A DNA stretch of 64,000 nt from Pseudomonas baetica (GTDB taxonomy: Bacteria; Pseudomonadota; Gammaproteobacteria; Pseudomonadales; Pseudomonadaceae). The notes under the pieces were generated by a model. That model saw only the letters and a list, made by a program, of their open reading frames with translations. It did not search any database and had not been told where the DNA came from. The stretch lies in NCBI RefSeq assembly GCF_019733355.1, contig NZ_JAIHLQ010000015.1, positions 96,991-160,990 on the forward strand, written 5' to 3'. A program made the translations under genes and the position numbers. Positions within the stretch are counted from its first letter, which is position 1. Every line of letters begins with the position of its first letter. Positions 1 through 10,831 of this stretch are shown here, one piece after another.

Positions 1-124
1 ATACTGAAATGTCTGACAAACCCTGATGAAAGCGGTTCCTGTCACAGATTGTTCACCGCCCATACACCTTGACGTCACGGCCTGCGGGCAACCTTGAACC
101 AGTCCTCCAACAAGGTACTCGGCC

Positions 125-358
125 ATGCGCTATTTGATCTCGTTGTTCGCCCCACGCCCGCTGCACCGCTGCTTTGCCCTGCTCGACCGCAACGGCCACT
201 GCCAGGCGTTCAAGCAGTGCAGCCTGCAGCCAATGGGCGACGGATGGGTGGAAATCGAAGAAATCCGCCTTAATTGGTTGCATAAGCCGCTGCCTGCCAG
301 CGCCCGGATCGCCCAGCGTCAACCGCGCGCAAACGCTCAGGTACAGTTGAGCATCTGA
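125..358 (+). CDS. small conserved hypothetical protein
   Basis: A 77-residue protein rich in Arg, Leu and Trp, with no signal peptide or membrane segment. I recognise it only as a type of short protein found near mqo in fluorescent pseudomonads; I cannot name a domain. The start has no strong Shine-Dalgarno sequence. The composition looks like a real gene (GC-rich third positions) rather than a shadow. The 705 bases that follow carry no convincing gene, so it is probably transcribed alone. Confidence 0.5.
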   Translation: MRYLISLFAPRPLHRCFALLDRNGHCQAFKQCSLQPMGDGWVEIEEIRLNWLHKPLPASARIAQRQPRANAQVQLSI

Positions 359-1063
359 CCGGATGCCTAATAAAAGTCATTAAACACAACCAACTCCGCG
401 CATTTCTTCGATACAATCTCCCCCCGATTATAAGGACGTCTCCTGATCGGGCCCCGCAACAGCGTCAATGCGCATGCATCGACATCCAAATCGCCCACAG
501 AGAGCCGCCCACACAGATCGAGTGAAGTTGGCGTGCTTGCCTGTTCTTGCGGCAAAAACCCGCTTTTCGCGAATCTGCAGAGCTGTCATTACGCTCGGCC
601 ACCGAGATGTTTTGCCCCTTCGGGCAGGTTGCCAGGCTTGGACAGCCCTTTTTTGAGGTTCACGTCTTCAAAAGAGCGTGAAAAAAACGGGTTTTCACAA
701 CTTCACAAGAGTGTGGCGAGCAAATGAATAGTTTTGCGTCTGAACATGCACCATTAGCGTCTGAAACAGCCCAACGACACAGGACCGGATATACCTCGAA
801 TACCGGAGCCTGAAGCCTGTCCGCTACGGATTTGGTTGCACAAAACGGATGTCTCGACCATAAGTCGAATTGCCAGCCGCGCGCTGAAATGAGTTCATGG
901 AACTCGTAAAGCCAGGCCGCATGCGTCCGTCGAAGTTGCGAAAAATTGCGAAGATTCGGACATGGCGAACCTGACCATGGGTATCCAGGGTTTACTGACC
1001 TGCCCTTGAATGCCTGGCAGCCATGCCGACAATTTGGTGCTGCAGATTTTGGAGACGCGTTAA
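359..1063. other. long intergenic region upstream of mqo
   Basis: About 700 bases without a credible gene: the short open frames here lack ribosome binding sites and coding-like composition. The stretch is less GC-rich than its surroundings. It holds an imperfect hairpin at 659-682 (TTCACG/CGTGAA with an inner TCTT/AAGA stem) and a short TCGAC/GTCGA inverted repeat near 855-870. It presumably contains the mqo promoter and a long leader, but I cannot place either with confidence. Confidence 0.5.
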
Positions 1064-2572
1064 ATGGCGCATAACGAAGCAGTCGATGTAGTTCTGGTTG
1101 GGGCCGGCATCATGAGTGCCACCCTTGCCGTACTGCTCAAAGAGCTCGATCCGGCGATCAAGCTGGAAGTTGTCGAGCTGATGGATTCCGGTGCTGCCGA
1201 GAGTTCCAACCCATGGAACAACGCCGGTACCGGCCACGCCGGCCTGTGTGAGCTGAACTACACGCCGCAAGCGGCTGATGGCACCGTCGACATCAAGAAA
1301 GCCGTGCACATCAACACCCAGTTCGAGGTGTCCAAGCAGTTCTGGTCGTACCTGACCAAGAAAGGCACCTTCGGTTCGTGCAAATCCTTCATCAGCCCGG
1401 TACCGCATCTGAGCTTCGTGCAGGGCGACAAAGGCGTTTCCTTCCTCAAGGAACGCTTTGACGTGCTGCACAAGCACCACGCGTTTTCCGACATGGAATA
1501 CACCGAAGACAAGGCCACAATGGCCGAGTGGATGCCGTTGATGATGCCGGGGCGCTCGCCGGACGAAGTGCTCGCCGCAACCCGCGTGATGAACGGCACC
1601 GACGTCAACTTCGGCGCCCTGACCAATCAATTGCTAAAGCACCTGACCAGCGCCCCCGACGCTCAAGTCAAATACTGCAAACGCGTCACCGGCCTCAAGC
1701 GTAACGGCGCCGGCTGGACCGTCAGCATCAAGGACGTCAACAGCGGCAGCAGCCGTGAAGTCGACGCCAAATTCGTTTTCCTCGGCGCGGGTGGCGCGGC
1801 ACTGCCGTTGCTGCAGGCTTCGGGTATCGAAGAAAGCAAAGGTTTCGGCGGTTTCCCGATCAGCGGCCAGTGGCTGCGTTGCGATAATCCGGAAGTGGTC
1901 AAACACCACCAGGCCAAGGTCTACAGCCAGGCAGCGGTGGGTTCGCCACCGATGTCGGTGCCGCACCTGGACACCCGCGTGGTCGATGGCAAGAAATCCC
2001 TGCTGTTCGGGCCATACGCCGGTTTCACCACCAAGTTCCTCAAGCACGGTTCCTTCATGGACCTGCCGCTGTCGGTCCGCGCAGGCAACATCGGCCCGAT
2101 GCTGGCGGTAGCAAAAAACAACATGGACCTGACCAAGTACCTGGTCAGCGAAGTGATGCAATCGATGGAGCAGCGCCTGGATTCCCTGCGCCGTTTCTAC
2201 CCGGAGGCGAAAGCCGAAGACTGGCGCCTGGAAGTGGCCGGCCAACGCGTGCAGATCATCAAGAAAGACCCGAAAAAGGGCGGCATCCTGCAATTCGGTA
2301 CCGAGCTGGTTTCGGCCAAGGACGGCTCCCTCGCCGCCCTGCTCGGAGCCTCGCCGGGTGCGTCGGTGACCGTTTCGATCATGCTAGAACTGATCGAGAA
2401 ATGCTTCCCGGCCAAGGCCAAGGGTGAGTGGGCGGCCAAACTGGCGGAAATCTTCCCGGCCCGTGAAAAAGTCCTGGAAACCGACGCTGCGCTGTATCGC
2501 AAGATCAACACGCAGAACAACATCGCTCTGGAATTGGTTGAAGAAAGCAGCGAGACCCCAAGCTACGCTTGA
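1064..2572 (+). CDS. mqo: malate:quinone oxidoreductase
   Basis: FAD-dependent, membrane-associated enzyme that oxidises L-malate to oxaloacetate and passes electrons to the quinone pool, replacing or complementing malate dehydrogenase in the TCA cycle. At 502 residues it has the normal family length. The dinucleotide-binding motif GAGIMS lies at residues 13-18, followed by the family-typical [25 protein letters not shown] ribosome site sits about 8 bases before the ATG. It is transcribed alone and ends in a strong terminator. In Pseudomonas this is the mqoB-type gene, which neighbours the PA4642-type gene as here. Confidence 0.96.
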   Translation: MAHNEAVDVVLVGAGIMSATLAVLLKELDPAIKLEVVELMDSGAAESSNPWNNAGTGHAGLCELNYTPQAADGTVDIKKAVHINTQFEVSKQFWSYLTKKGTFGSCKSFISPVPHLSFVQGDKGVSFLKERFDVLHKHHAFSDMEYTEDKATMAEWMPLMMPGRSPDEVLAATRVMNGTDVNFGALTNQLLKHLTSAPDAQVKYCKRVTGLKRNGAGWTVSIKDVNSGSSREVDAKFVFLGAGGAALPLLQASGIEESKGFGGFPISGQWLRCDNPEVVKHHQAKVYSQAAVGSPPMSVPHLDTRVVDGKKSLLFGPYAGFTTKFLKHGSFMDLPLSVRAGNIGPMLAVAKNNMDLTKYLVSEVMQSMEQRLDSLRRFYPEAKAEDWRLEVAGQRVQIIKKDPKKGGILQFGTELVSAKDGSLAALLGASPGASVTVSIMLELIEKCFPAKAKGEWAAKLAEIFPAREKVLETDAALYRKINTQNNIALELVEESSETPSYA

Positions 2573-2583
2573 TCTTGCCGCAT

Positions 2584-2623
2584 AAAAAACGCCCCGCACT
2601 CAGTGAGTACGGGGCGTTTTTTT
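2584..2623 (+). terminator. rho-independent terminator of mqo
   Basis: AACGCCCCG pairs with CGGGGCGTT, with an inner ACTCA/TGAGT stem, followed by a run of T. The A run on the 5' side makes it likely to work for the convergent gene at 2637 as well. Confidence 0.93.
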
Positions 2624-2636
2624 GTGCCTTGGGTTT

Positions 2637-2936
2637 TTAGCCGCGGGCTTTTTCGATCAGTTCGATGTAGTCAGGAGCGTTGCGCTGATCCTTGATGTGG
2701 TCAACAAACGTCTGGCCCTGCTCATCCTTGCCATCCACGTCGTAACCCGCCGCGACAAAGAACGTCAGAAAACGCTCGAAGTCATCGATGCGCAGGCCAC
2801 GGTACGCCTTGATCAATTTGTGCAGCGACGGCGAAGTGGCATCGATCGGTTCAAAATCGAGGAACAGCTTGATCTGCTCATCGCCAATCTCGTCACCAAT
2901 CACTTGTTTCTTATCTTTACGCATTGCCGACTCCAA
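2637..2936 (-). CDS. PA4642-family conserved protein
   Basis: A 99-residue soluble protein, start MESAMRKDKK (ATG at 2936; a second in-frame ATG 12 bases later is possible). It belongs to the PA4642 family of gamma-proteobacterial proteins without assigned function. The C-terminal half (DDFERFLTFFVAAGYDVDGKDEQG) looks like a small alpha-helical module, and no catalytic motif is visible. It is convergent with mqo and shares its terminator. Position next to mqo matches P. aeruginosa, which supports the family assignment but says nothing about the role. Confidence 0.85.
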   Translation of the reverse strand: MESAMRKDKKQVIGDEIGDEQIKLFLDFEPIDATSPSLHKLIKAYRGLRIDDFERFLTFFVAAGYDVDGKDEQGQTFVDHIKDQRNAPDYIELIEKARG

Positions 2937-2987
2937 CTCGCAGACATGACACGGGGTCGGCAGTTTACCCCTGCCCCGCCGCCGGGC

Positions 2988-3503
2988 TCAACGCGATCGA
3001 ACAGCCCCGGTGTGCAAATCGGCCCAGATATGGCCGTTGGCGTAGCTGAGGAACTGCACATACACGGTGTCGTTTCGCAGCAAGTCGATCACCACGCGGT
3101 ACTGCGCCAGCGGGTAAAACAGGGTGAGGGTTTTGCTCTTGTCGTCGTAAACCGGTTTTTTCAGGCTTTTGCTTTCACCATCAAAACTCACCAGCACCTG
3201 AGTGATCGTCGCACCCTTGTTCAGGGGTTTGCCCTTGAGGCGAATCATCAGGGACGAGGTGACTGGAATCGGCTGCTGATTGGATTGGCGTTGCGCCCCC
3301 ACGACGACCGAATAGTCGATGACTTGCAGCAGTTGCTGCTGTTCGGGCGGGGCATCGCGCAGGGTCAGATCGTCCGGCGGCAGGAATTGACTGTGCATCG
3401 GCGCGGCGGCCAGAGGCAGGCTTAGGGTCAGCAACAGGGCGGCAAAGCTGCGGATCAAAAGGCTCATGACAGGCTCCGGGTGCGGGGCCGAGCACTCTAG
3501 CAT
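2988..3503 (-). CDS. periplasmic conserved hypothetical protein
   Basis: A 171-residue protein. The most natural start is MSLLIRSFAALLLTLSLPLAAA (ATG at 3467), which gives a classic signal peptide and a mature protein of about 137 residues; the longer frame to 3503 is less likely. The mature part is beta-rich (repeats of alternating hydrophobic residues) and ends ANGHIWADLHTGAVRSR. No domain is recognised. It is probably exported to the periplasm and lies upstream of the PA4642-type gene on the same strand. Confidence 0.7.
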   Translation of the reverse strand: MLECSAPHPEPVMSLLIRSFAALLLTLSLPLAAAPMHSQFLPPDDLTLRDAPPEQQQLLQVIDYSVVVGAQRQSNQQPIPVTSSLMIRLKGKPLNKGATITQVLVSFDGESKSLKKPVYDDKSKTLTLFYPLAQYRVVIDLLRNDTVYVQFLSYANGHIWADLHTGAVRSR

Positions 3504-3540
3504 GGGGTGTATGAAAATCGATCAGCGCACACCAAACAAC

Positions 3541-3630
3541 TGTGGGAGCGAGCCTGCTCACGAAAGCGATGTGTCAGTTTTCAATGATGCTACTGACACG
3601 ACGCCTTCGCGAGCAGGCTCGCTCCCACAG
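3541..3630. repeat. REPIN (inverted pair of REP elements)
   Basis: Two REP copies in opposite orientation, GTGGGAGCGAGCCTGCTC at 3542 and its reverse complement ending at 3630, enclose a GTGTCAG/CTGACAC stem-loop. This is the doublet form of Pseudomonas REP sequences, mobilised in trans by RAYT transposases. It sits in the 3' gap of hpt. Confidence 0.9.
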
Positions 3631-3647
3631 GGGATAGTGCAGGGTTC

Positions 3648-4205
3648 TTACATGCCTTTAACGGCAAAGATCCCGTTGGCGTTGCGCCAGTAGCCTTTGT
3701 AGTCCATGCCGTAACCGAAGATGTAACGGTCGATGCAAGGCAGGCCGACGAAATCGGCTTTCAGGTCAGGACGCGCTTTGCGGTCGTGATCCTTGTCGAT
3801 CAGCACGGCGGTGTGCACTTTGCGCGCGCCAGCGTGTTTGCAGAAGTCGATGATCGCGCCCAGGGTATGACCCTCATCGAGGATGTCGTCGATGATCAGC
3901 ACGTCGCGGTCGATGAACGAGACTTCCGGCTTGGCTTTCCAGAACAGGTCGCCGCCACTGGTTTCGTTGCGATAGCGGGTGGCGTGCAGGTAGGACGCTT
4001 CCAGCGGGAAATTCAGATGAGTCAGCAGTTTGCCGGAGAAGATCAGGCCGCCGTTCATCACGCAGAACACCACCGGATTGCTATCAGCCAGTTGTTCGTT
4101 GATTTGTGCACCGACGCGAGCGATGGCCGCCTCGACTTCAGACTCGGTGTACAGGCAGTCAGCCTCTCGCATGATTTGACGGATATGCTCGAGATCAGCG
4201 GACAT
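3648..4205 (-). CDS. hpt: hypoxanthine-guanine phosphoribosyltransferase
   Basis: Purine salvage enzyme that joins hypoxanthine or guanine to PRPP, forming IMP or GMP, in the cytoplasm. The PRPP-binding motif VLIIDDILDEGHT is at residues 102-114 and the protein is 185 residues long, normal for the family. I chose the ATG at 4205 because a GGAG ribosome site lies 7 bases before it; a frame-extending ATG at 4217 has none. It is divergent from upp, and the intergenic region carries two perfect palindromes. Confidence 0.93.
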   Translation of the reverse strand: MSADLEHIRQIMREADCLYTESEVEAAIARVGAQINEQLADSNPVVFCVMNGGLIFSGKLLTHLNFPLEASYLHATRYRNETSGGDLFWKAKPEVSFIDRDVLIIDDILDEGHTLGAIIDFCKHAGARKVHTAVLIDKDHDRKARPDLKADFVGLPCIDRYIFGYGMDYKGYWRNANGIFAVKGM

Positions 4206-4296
4206 GGTGCTCTCCAAGGGGTGGCGGAATCAGGAAAAGCGGGCAAAGGTACGCATCAAGCGAGGCCAGATCAAGCCTTTATGGACTAACGTACTC

Positions 4297-4335
4297 GATG
4301 TCCTATAGGACATCACCCTCGGATAGATTAATCTA
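4297..4335. promoter_or_regulatory. two perfect palindromes between hpt and upp
   Basis: GATGTCCTATAGGACATC at 4297-4314 is a perfect 18-base palindrome and TAGATTAATCTA at 4324-4335 a perfect 12-base one. They lie between divergent salvage genes, 36 bases before the upp start at the near end, as expected of operators for a dimeric repressor. The regulator is unknown to me. Confidence 0.55.
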
Positions 4336-4370
4336 GGCCGGTTTTTTTGCCCGCCGCCGGAGCCTTTCCC

Positions 4371-5009
4371 ATGCCCATCCTCGAGATCCGCCATCCGCTG
4401 ATCCGTCATAAACTCGGTCTTATGCGCCGCGCCGACATCAGCACCAAGAATTTCCGCGAGCTTGCTCAGGAAGTCGGCGCACTGTTGACCTACGAAGCTA
4501 CAAAAGATTTGCCGCTGGAATCCTACGACATTGCCGGTTGGTGCGGCACGGTGTCGGTGGAGAAAATCGCTGGCAAGAAAATCACCGTGGTGCCGATCCT
4601 GCGCGCCGGCATCGGCATGCTTGAAGGCGTGCTGAGCCTGATCCCGGGCGCCAAGGTCAGCGCTGTGGGCGTTGCCCGCAACGAAGAAACCCTGCAAGCG
4701 CACACCTATCTGGAAAAACTGGTTCCGGAAATCGACGAACGTTTGGCCATGATCATCGACCCGATGCTCGCCACCGGCAGTTCCATGGTCGCGACCATCG
4801 ACCTGCTGAAGAAGGCCGGTTGCAAGGATATCCGCGCCATGGTGCTGGTGGCCGCGCCGGAAGGCATCGCTGCCGTAGAAAAAGCTCACCCGGACGTGAC
4901 CATCTATACCGCGTCCATCGATGAACGTTTGAACGAACACGGTTACATCATCCCAGGGCTGGGCGATGCCGGTGACAAGATCTTCGGCACCAAGCAGAAG
5001 GACGCGTGA
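4371..5009 (+). CDS. upp: uracil phosphoribosyltransferase
   Basis: Converts uracil and PRPP to UMP in pyrimidine salvage. The PRPP-binding motif DPMLATGSS is at residues 130-138, the total is 212 residues, and the C-terminal [13 protein letters not shown] is typical. ATG at 4371 is preceded by GGAG at about 9 bases. The next gene, uracil permease, begins at the upp stop, so uptake and phosphoribosylation are translationally coupled, as in E. coli upp-uraA. Confidence 0.97.
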   Translation: MPILEIRHPLIRHKLGLMRRADISTKNFRELAQEVGALLTYEATKDLPLESYDIAGWCGTVSVEKIAGKKITVVPILRAGIGMLEGVLSLIPGAKVSAVGVARNEETLQAHTYLEKLVPEIDERLAMIIDPMLATGSSMVATIDLLKKAGCKDIRAMVLVAAPEGIAAVEKAHPDVTIYTASIDERLNEHGYIIPGLGDAGDKIFGTKQKDA

Positions 5010-5011
5010 CC

Positions 5012-6286
5012 ATGCAGCAAGAGTTCAACGATCCGCTCTGGCGCACGGTGTTGTCCGGCGCACAGATGCTGTTCGTGGCTTTCGGCGCCCTGGTGCTGAT
5101 GCCGCTGATCACGGGCCTTGACCCGAACGTGGCACTGTTTACCGCGGGTCTTGGGACGATTCTGTTCCAGATCGTCACTGGCCGTCAGGTGCCGGTGTTC
5201 CTTGCGTCGAGCTTTGCGTTCATCACGCCGATCATTCTCGCCAAGGGCCAGTTCGGCCTCGCCGCGACCATGGGCGGCGTGATGGCGGCCGGTTTCGTCT
5301 ACACCTTCCTGGGCCTGGCCGTGAAGATCAAAGGCACCGGGTTCATCGACCGTCTGCTGCCGCCGGTGGTGATTGGCCCGGTGATCATTTCGATCGGCCT
5401 GGCCATGGCGCCGATTGCCGCGAACATGGCGATGGGCAAGGCCGGCGACGGTTCCGAACTGATCCACTACCAGACCGCCATGCTGATCTCGATGCCCGCA
5501 CTGCTGACCACGTTGATCGTGGCGGTGTTCGGCAAAGGCATCTTCCGCCTGGTGCCGATCATTTCCGGCGTACTGGTCGGTTTTGCCATGGCGTTCTATT
5601 TCGGCGTGGTCGATACCGCGAAGATTGCCGCTGCGCCATGGTTTGCGATCCCGCACTTCACTGCGCCGGAGTTCAACTGGCAGGCGATTCTGTTCATCGT
5701 TCCGGTCGCGTTGGCACCTGCGATTGAACACATCGGCGGCGTGATTGCAGTCGGCAGCGTGACCGGTCGCGACTATCTGAAGAAGCCGGGCCTGCACCGC
5801 ACCCTGCTCGGTGATGGCATCGCCACTACCGCTGCGGGCCTGTTCGGCGGCCCGCCGAATACCACCTACGCCGAAGTAACTGGCGCGGTGATGCTGACCA
5901 AGAACTACAACCCGAAAATCATGACCTGGGCGGCGATTTTCGCCATCAGCCTGGCGTTTGTCGGCAAGTTCGGCGCGCTGCTGCAGAGCATTCCGGTACC
6001 GGTGATGGGCGGGATCCTGTGCCTGCTGTTCGGTTCGATCGCGGCGGTGGGCATGAACACCCTGATCCGTCACAAGATCGACCTAGGTGAGGCGCGCAAT
6101 CTGGTGATCGTTTCGGTGACGCTGGTGTTCGGGATTGGCGGCGTGCTGGTCGGCACGGGCACCGGGCCGGACGACTTTGGCCTCAAAGGCATCGCGCTGT
6201 GCGCGGTGGTGGCGATTGCGCTGAACCTGATTCTGCCGGGCAATGACAGCTGGAAGCACAAGAAGGCGGATGAGCCGCTGGTCTGA
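5012..6286 (+). CDS. uraA: uracil:proton symporter (uracil-xanthine permease family)
   Basis: Inner-membrane nucleobase transporter of the NCS2 family with about 14 hydrophobic segments. The substrate-site signatures are visible as APAIEHIGGVIAVG and GGPPNTTYAEVTGAV. Length is 424 residues from ATG 5012; a GTG at 5006 overlapping the upp stop would add two residues and is equally possible, since the AGAAGGA ribosome site fits both. It forms an operon with upp and supplies its substrate. Confidence 0.95.
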   Translation: MQQEFNDPLWRTVLSGAQMLFVAFGALVLMPLITGLDPNVALFTAGLGTILFQIVTGRQVPVFLASSFAFITPIILAKGQFGLAATMGGVMAAGFVYTFLGLAVKIKGTGFIDRLLPPVVIGPVIISIGLAMAPIAANMAMGKAGDGSELIHYQTAMLISMPALLTTLIVAVFGKGIFRLVPIISGVLVGFAMAFYFGVVDTAKIAAAPWFAIPHFTAPEFNWQAILFIVPVALAPAIEHIGGVIAVGSVTGRDYLKKPGLHRTLLGDGIATTAAGLFGGPPNTTYAEVTGAVMLTKNYNPKIMTWAAIFAISLAFVGKFGALLQSIPVPVMGGILCLLFGSIAAVGMNTLIRHKIDLGEARNLVIVSVTLVFGIGGVLVGTGTGPDDFGLKGIALCAVVAIALNLILPGNDSWKHKKADEPLV

Positions 6287-6314
6287 CGGCTGAAAATCTT
6301 TATTGCCTGAAGGA

Positions 6315-6411
6315 CCGCTTTCGCGACCAAGCCCGCTCCCACAGCGGATCTTCTGAGTACACAACATTGTGGCAACAGAAACCCTGTGGGAACGAGCTTG
6401 CTCGCGAAGCT
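6315..6411. repeat. REP pair between uraA and hemH
   Basis: A degenerate REP (CGCTTTCGCGACCAAGCCCG) and, about 45 bases on, an inverted copy (GTGGGAACGAGCTTGCTCGC). They fill the convergent gap between uraA and hemH and may assist transcription termination there. Confidence 0.85.
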
Positions 6412-6412
6412 T

Positions 6413-7438
6413 TTAAAGCGCCAAAGGCGCTCTTTCACACAGAGTGGCCAACGCCTTCGCCCATTGCGGGTCGTCATTGAGGCACGGCACCAGCACCAGA
6501 TCCTCTCCCCCGGCTTCGCAGAACTGCTCCTTGCCGCGATCACCAATCTCTTCCAGCGTCTCGATGCAGTCAGCGACAAACGCCGGGCACATCACCAGAA
6601 TCTTCTTCACGCCGCTTTTCGCCAACTCATCCAGCCGCGCCTCGGTGTAGGGCTCGATCCACTTCGCTCGGCCCAGACGCGACTGAAACGACACCGACCA
6701 TTTGCCATCCGCCAGCCCCATGCGCTCAGCGAACAACGCCGCCGTGCGCAGGCATTGTGCGCGATAACAGGTGGCCAAGACCTCGGGCGATGCGTTCTTG
6801 CAGCAATCTTCATTCTTGAGGCAATGATTGCCGGTCGGATCGAGTTTGGTCAGGTGCCGCTCGGGCAAGCCATGGAAGCTCAGCAGCAGGTGATCGTAAT
6901 GCTGCTGCAAATGCGGCCTGGCGCTTTCGACCAGCGCTTCAATGTATTCCGGCTGATCGTAGAACGGTTGCAGCAACGAGAGCTGCACATTGAGATTTTT
7001 GGTGCGAATGACACGCTTCGCCTCTTCGATCACCGTGGTAGTGGTGCTGTCGGCGAACTGGGGATAAAGCGGCGCCAGCGTGATGCGTTTGTGCCCCGCC
7101 GCGACCAATCGCAACAGGCAGGTCTCAATCGACGGCTCGCCGTAACGCATCGCCAAATCAACCGGGCCACGGTTCCACTGTTGGGTCATCTGCTGCTGCA
7201 AACGACGGCTGAGCACCACCAACGGCGAACCCTCATCCCACCAGATCGAGGCATAGGCGTGGGCCGATTGCTCGGGGCGCTTGATCAGGATCAACGACAC
7301 CAGCAAACGCCTTACCGGCCACGGCAGGTCAATCACGTACGGGTCCATCAAAAACTGATTGAGGTAGCTGCGCACATCGGCCACCGAGGTGGAGGCCGGG
7401 GAGCCCAGGTTGACCAGAAGCAAGGCGTGATCGGTCAT
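6413..7438 (-). CDS. hemH: ferrochelatase
   Basis: Inserts Fe2+ into protoporphyrin IX, the last step of protoheme synthesis. The product has 341 residues and carries LLLVNLGSP near the N-terminus, the signature [10 protein letters not shown], and a C-terminal [15 protein letters not shown] segment with the conserved Glu/Asp residues. The start is ATG at 7438, where the LLLVNLGSP block begins directly; upstream extension has no ribosome site. The epimerase gene upstream ends 13 bases before this start, so the two probably form one transcript. Confidence 0.95.
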   Translation of the reverse strand: MTDHALLLVNLGSPASTSVADVRSYLNQFLMDPYVIDLPWPVRRLLVSLILIKRPEQSAHAYASIWWDEGSPLVVLSRRLQQQMTQQWNRGPVDLAMRYGEPSIETCLLRLVAAGHKRITLAPLYPQFADSTTTTVIEEAKRVIRTKNLNVQLSLLQPFYDQPEYIEALVESARPHLQQHYDHLLLSFHGLPERHLTKLDPTGNHCLKNEDCCKNASPEVLATCYRAQCLRTAALFAERMGLADGKWSVSFQSRLGRAKWIEPYTEARLDELAKSGVKKILVMCPAFVADCIETLEEIGDRGKEQFCEAGGEDLVLVPCLNDDPQWAKALATLCERAPLAL

Positions 7439-7451
7439 GCAACGTCCTATT

Positions 7452-8354
7452 TCAGAGGCGGCTGGAGAGATCATCCAGGGCCGCGCGTAAATCCGTGAAC
7501 TGGAAAGTGAAGCCCGCTTCAAGCAAGCGTGCCGGCGTGGCCCGTTGGCCGCCCAGCAACAACAAAGACATCTCGCCGAGGCCGACTTTCAGTGCGAGCG
7601 TCGGCATCGGCATGAACGCCGGGCGATGCAGTACGCGGCCCAACGTCTTGGCAAATTCGCGATTGCGCACAGGGTTCGGCGCGCACGCATTATAAGGACC
7701 ACTCGCCTGATCGCGGAGCAGAAGAAAATCAATCAAGGCGATTTGATCGTCGATATGAATCCACGGCATCCACTGCCGGCCATTGCCCAGCGGCCCGCCC
7801 AACCCGAGCTTGAAAGGCAGTAACAGCCGCGACAAAAAACCGCCCTCAGCCGACAGCACCAGACCGGTTCGCACCAGCACCACGCGAATGCCCTGAGACT
7901 CGGCACGCAGGGCCGTTTCTTCCCAGGCGATGCACAACTGACTGGCGAAATCGTCGATGACCGGCGGCGACTCTTCCGTCAGCTCACGTTCACCACCGTC
8001 GCCATACCAACCGATGGCTGACCCGCAGATCAGCAGCGACGGTTTCTGCGCCCGCGTTTCGAGCCATGCCAACAACGTTTCCGTCAGCGTGATACGGCTG
8101 CTCCACAGCAACGCTTTGCGTCGATGCGTCCAGAGTCGGTCGGCAATCGGTGCGCCAGCAAGATTGATGATGGCGTCGACAGTTTCTTCGCCGAGGTCCT
8201 CCAGGCGCGCAACTCCACGCACTTGGGCACCACAGGTTTTCGCGACCGTTTCCGGACGTCGACTCCACACCGTCAGACGATGGCCCTGCCCAGACCAATG
8301 TCGGCAGAGCTGACGTCCTATCAAACCAGTACCGCCGGTCAGCAATATATGCAT
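7452..8354 (-). CDS. TIGR01777-family NAD-dependent epimerase (YfcH-like)
   Basis: A 300-residue protein of the SDR39U1 family. The N-terminal Rossmann motif is [13 protein letters not shown] (residues 4-16), followed by [15 protein letters not shown] and the family mark [13 protein letters not shown]. The C-terminal DUF1731 region ends ALDDLSSRL. The substrate is unknown for bacterial members. It is cotranscribed with hemH, an arrangement conserved in Pseudomonas, and diverges from the flavoprotein gene at 8557 across a 202-base gap with TGTACA elements. Confidence 0.9.
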   Translation of the reverse strand: MHILLTGGTGLIGRQLCRHWSGQGHRLTVWSRRPETVAKTCGAQVRGVARLEDLGEETVDAIINLAGAPIADRLWTHRRKALLWSSRITLTETLLAWLETRAQKPSLLICGSAIGWYGDGGERELTEESPPVIDDFASQLCIAWEETALRAESQGIRVVLVRTGLVLSAEGGFLSRLLLPFKLGLGGPLGNGRQWMPWIHIDDQIALIDFLLLRDQASGPYNACAPNPVRNREFAKTLGRVLHRPAFMPMPTLALKVGLGEMSLLLLGGQRATPARLLEAGFTFQFTDLRAALDDLSSRL

Positions 8355-8480
8355 GACATCTTCCTCGCGTGGCGTTTTACCCGGATCACTAGTCTATTTT
8401 TAGAAGCAGGGATCTTTTCTATCGGGCAGGCTCTATTGTTTAACCATAGGCCAAGCTGTCCGAACGAGAATGCTAGAAGT

Positions 8481-9755
<1,275 letters not shown>

Positions 9756-9774
9756 GCCCGCTCCCACAAAAACC

Positions 9775-9848
9775 TATACAAAACATTTGACTTGTACACC
9801 CCACAATCTATGCTGAGGAAAAGTTGTACAGAGGTAAACCTCTGTACA
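9775..9848 (+). promoter_or_regulatory. double TGTACA-N12-TGTACA operator and promoter
   Basis: Two copies of the same spaced pair: TATACA 9775-9780 and TGTACA 9793-9798, then TGTACA 9825-9830 and TGTACA 9843-9848, each pair separated by exactly 12 bases. A sigma70-like promoter, TTGACT (9787-9792), 16 bases, TATGCT (9809-9814), is interleaved with the first pair, so a bound regulator would cover it. It drives the nine-gene operon that encodes the likely regulator itself. Confidence 0.75.
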
Positions 9849-9868
9849 GGTATAGATTCGAGGTGCTC

Positions 9869-10831
9869 ATGTCCGAACCTTCTGCGCTTAAACCCAAAAT
9901 CGCCATCAGCGCCTGCCTGCTGGGTGCCGAGGTGCGCTACAACGGTGGTCACAAGGAGTCGCGACTGTGCAGCCGCACTCTCTCAGAATATTTCGAGTTT
10001 GTCCCGCTGTGCCCGGAGGTCGCCATTGGCCTGGGCATTCCTCGCGAACCGATTCGCCTGGTCGGTGACCCGGAGCATCCCGAAGCTATCGGCACCGTCA
10101 ACCCCACAATCAACGTCACCCAGCCACTGGCCGAGTACGGCGAGAAGATGGCCGCCGAACTGAATGACATCTGCGGCTACATCTTCATGCAGCAGTCACC
10201 GTCCTGCGGACTGGAACGGGTCAAGGTCTATCACGCCAACGGCGCCCCGGTGAACGGCGGCGGACGCGGCATCTATGCTCAAGCCTTCTGTGCACGGCAC
10301 CCGGACTTGCCGGTGGAGGAAGCCGGCCGCCTGAACGATCCGGTGCTGCGCGAGAACTTCATTACCCGCGTGCTCGCCTACCGCGACTGGCAGCAGTTGC
10401 TTGCCCACGGCCTGAGCCGCCGAGCCCTCACGGAATTCCATTCGCGCTACAAATATCAGCTGATGGCCCATAACCCTCTGCAATACAAGGCACTGGGGCA
10501 GTTGTTAGGCAATATGGCGCAGAGCGACCCTGCGCAACTGGGCCCACGCTACTTCAGCGAACTGATGGCGGCGCTTAAAAAATGCGCCACCCGCGGCACG
10601 CACAGCAACGTCCTGTTACACATCAGCGGCTATCTGAAACAGGCGATCAGCGCCGAAGACAAACAAGAGATGCAACATGTCATCGGCCAATACCGCCTCG
10701 GCATCGTGCCGCTGGTCGTGCCGTTGACCCTGCTCAAGCATCACTTTCGCCTCCATCCGGACCCGTACATTGCGCAGCAGGTTTACCTGCAACCGCATCC
10801 GGAAAATCTCAGCCTGCGAAACGCCATCTAA
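9869..10831 (+). CDS. DUF523-DUF1722 fusion protein (YbgA-like)
   Basis: A 320-residue protein with two domains. DUF523 covers residues 8-150 and shows ISACLLGAEVRYNGGHK and the Cys motif QSPSCGLERV; DUF1722 covers about 190-310 with the marks ALTEFHSRYKYQLMAHN and LLHISGYLKQ. E. coli YbgA is the C-terminal domain alone and lies beside photolyase phr. Biochemical function is unknown; the Cys residues suggest a metal or redox site. It is the first gene of the operon, and its stop overlaps the regulator start by one base (TAATG). Confidence 0.88.
   Translation: MSEPSALKPKIAISACLLGAEVRYNGGHKESRLCSRTLSEYFEFVPLCPEVAIGLGIPREPIRLVGDPEHPEAIGTVNPTINVTQPLAEYGEKMAAELNDICGYIFMQQSPSCGLERVKVYHANGAPVNGGGRGIYAQAFCARHPDLPVEEAGRLNDPVLRENFITRVLAYRDWQQLLAHGLSRRALTEFHSRYKYQLMAHNPLQYKALGQLLGNMAQSDPAQLGPRYFSELMAALKKCATRGTHSNVLLHISGYLKQAISAEDKQEMQHVIGQYRLGIVPLVVPLTLLKHHFRLHPDPYIAQQVYLQPHPENLSLRNAI

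Noticed and set aside
2622..3425. Long frame on the plus strand opposite the PA4642-type and periplasmic genes
   Set aside because: It is the antisense of two genes with better starts and family support, and it begins inside the mqo terminator tail.
4943..6073. A 376-codon frame opposite uraA
   Set aside because: Arg/His/Gln-rich translation typical of the antisense of a GC-rich membrane protein gene; uraA is unmistakable.
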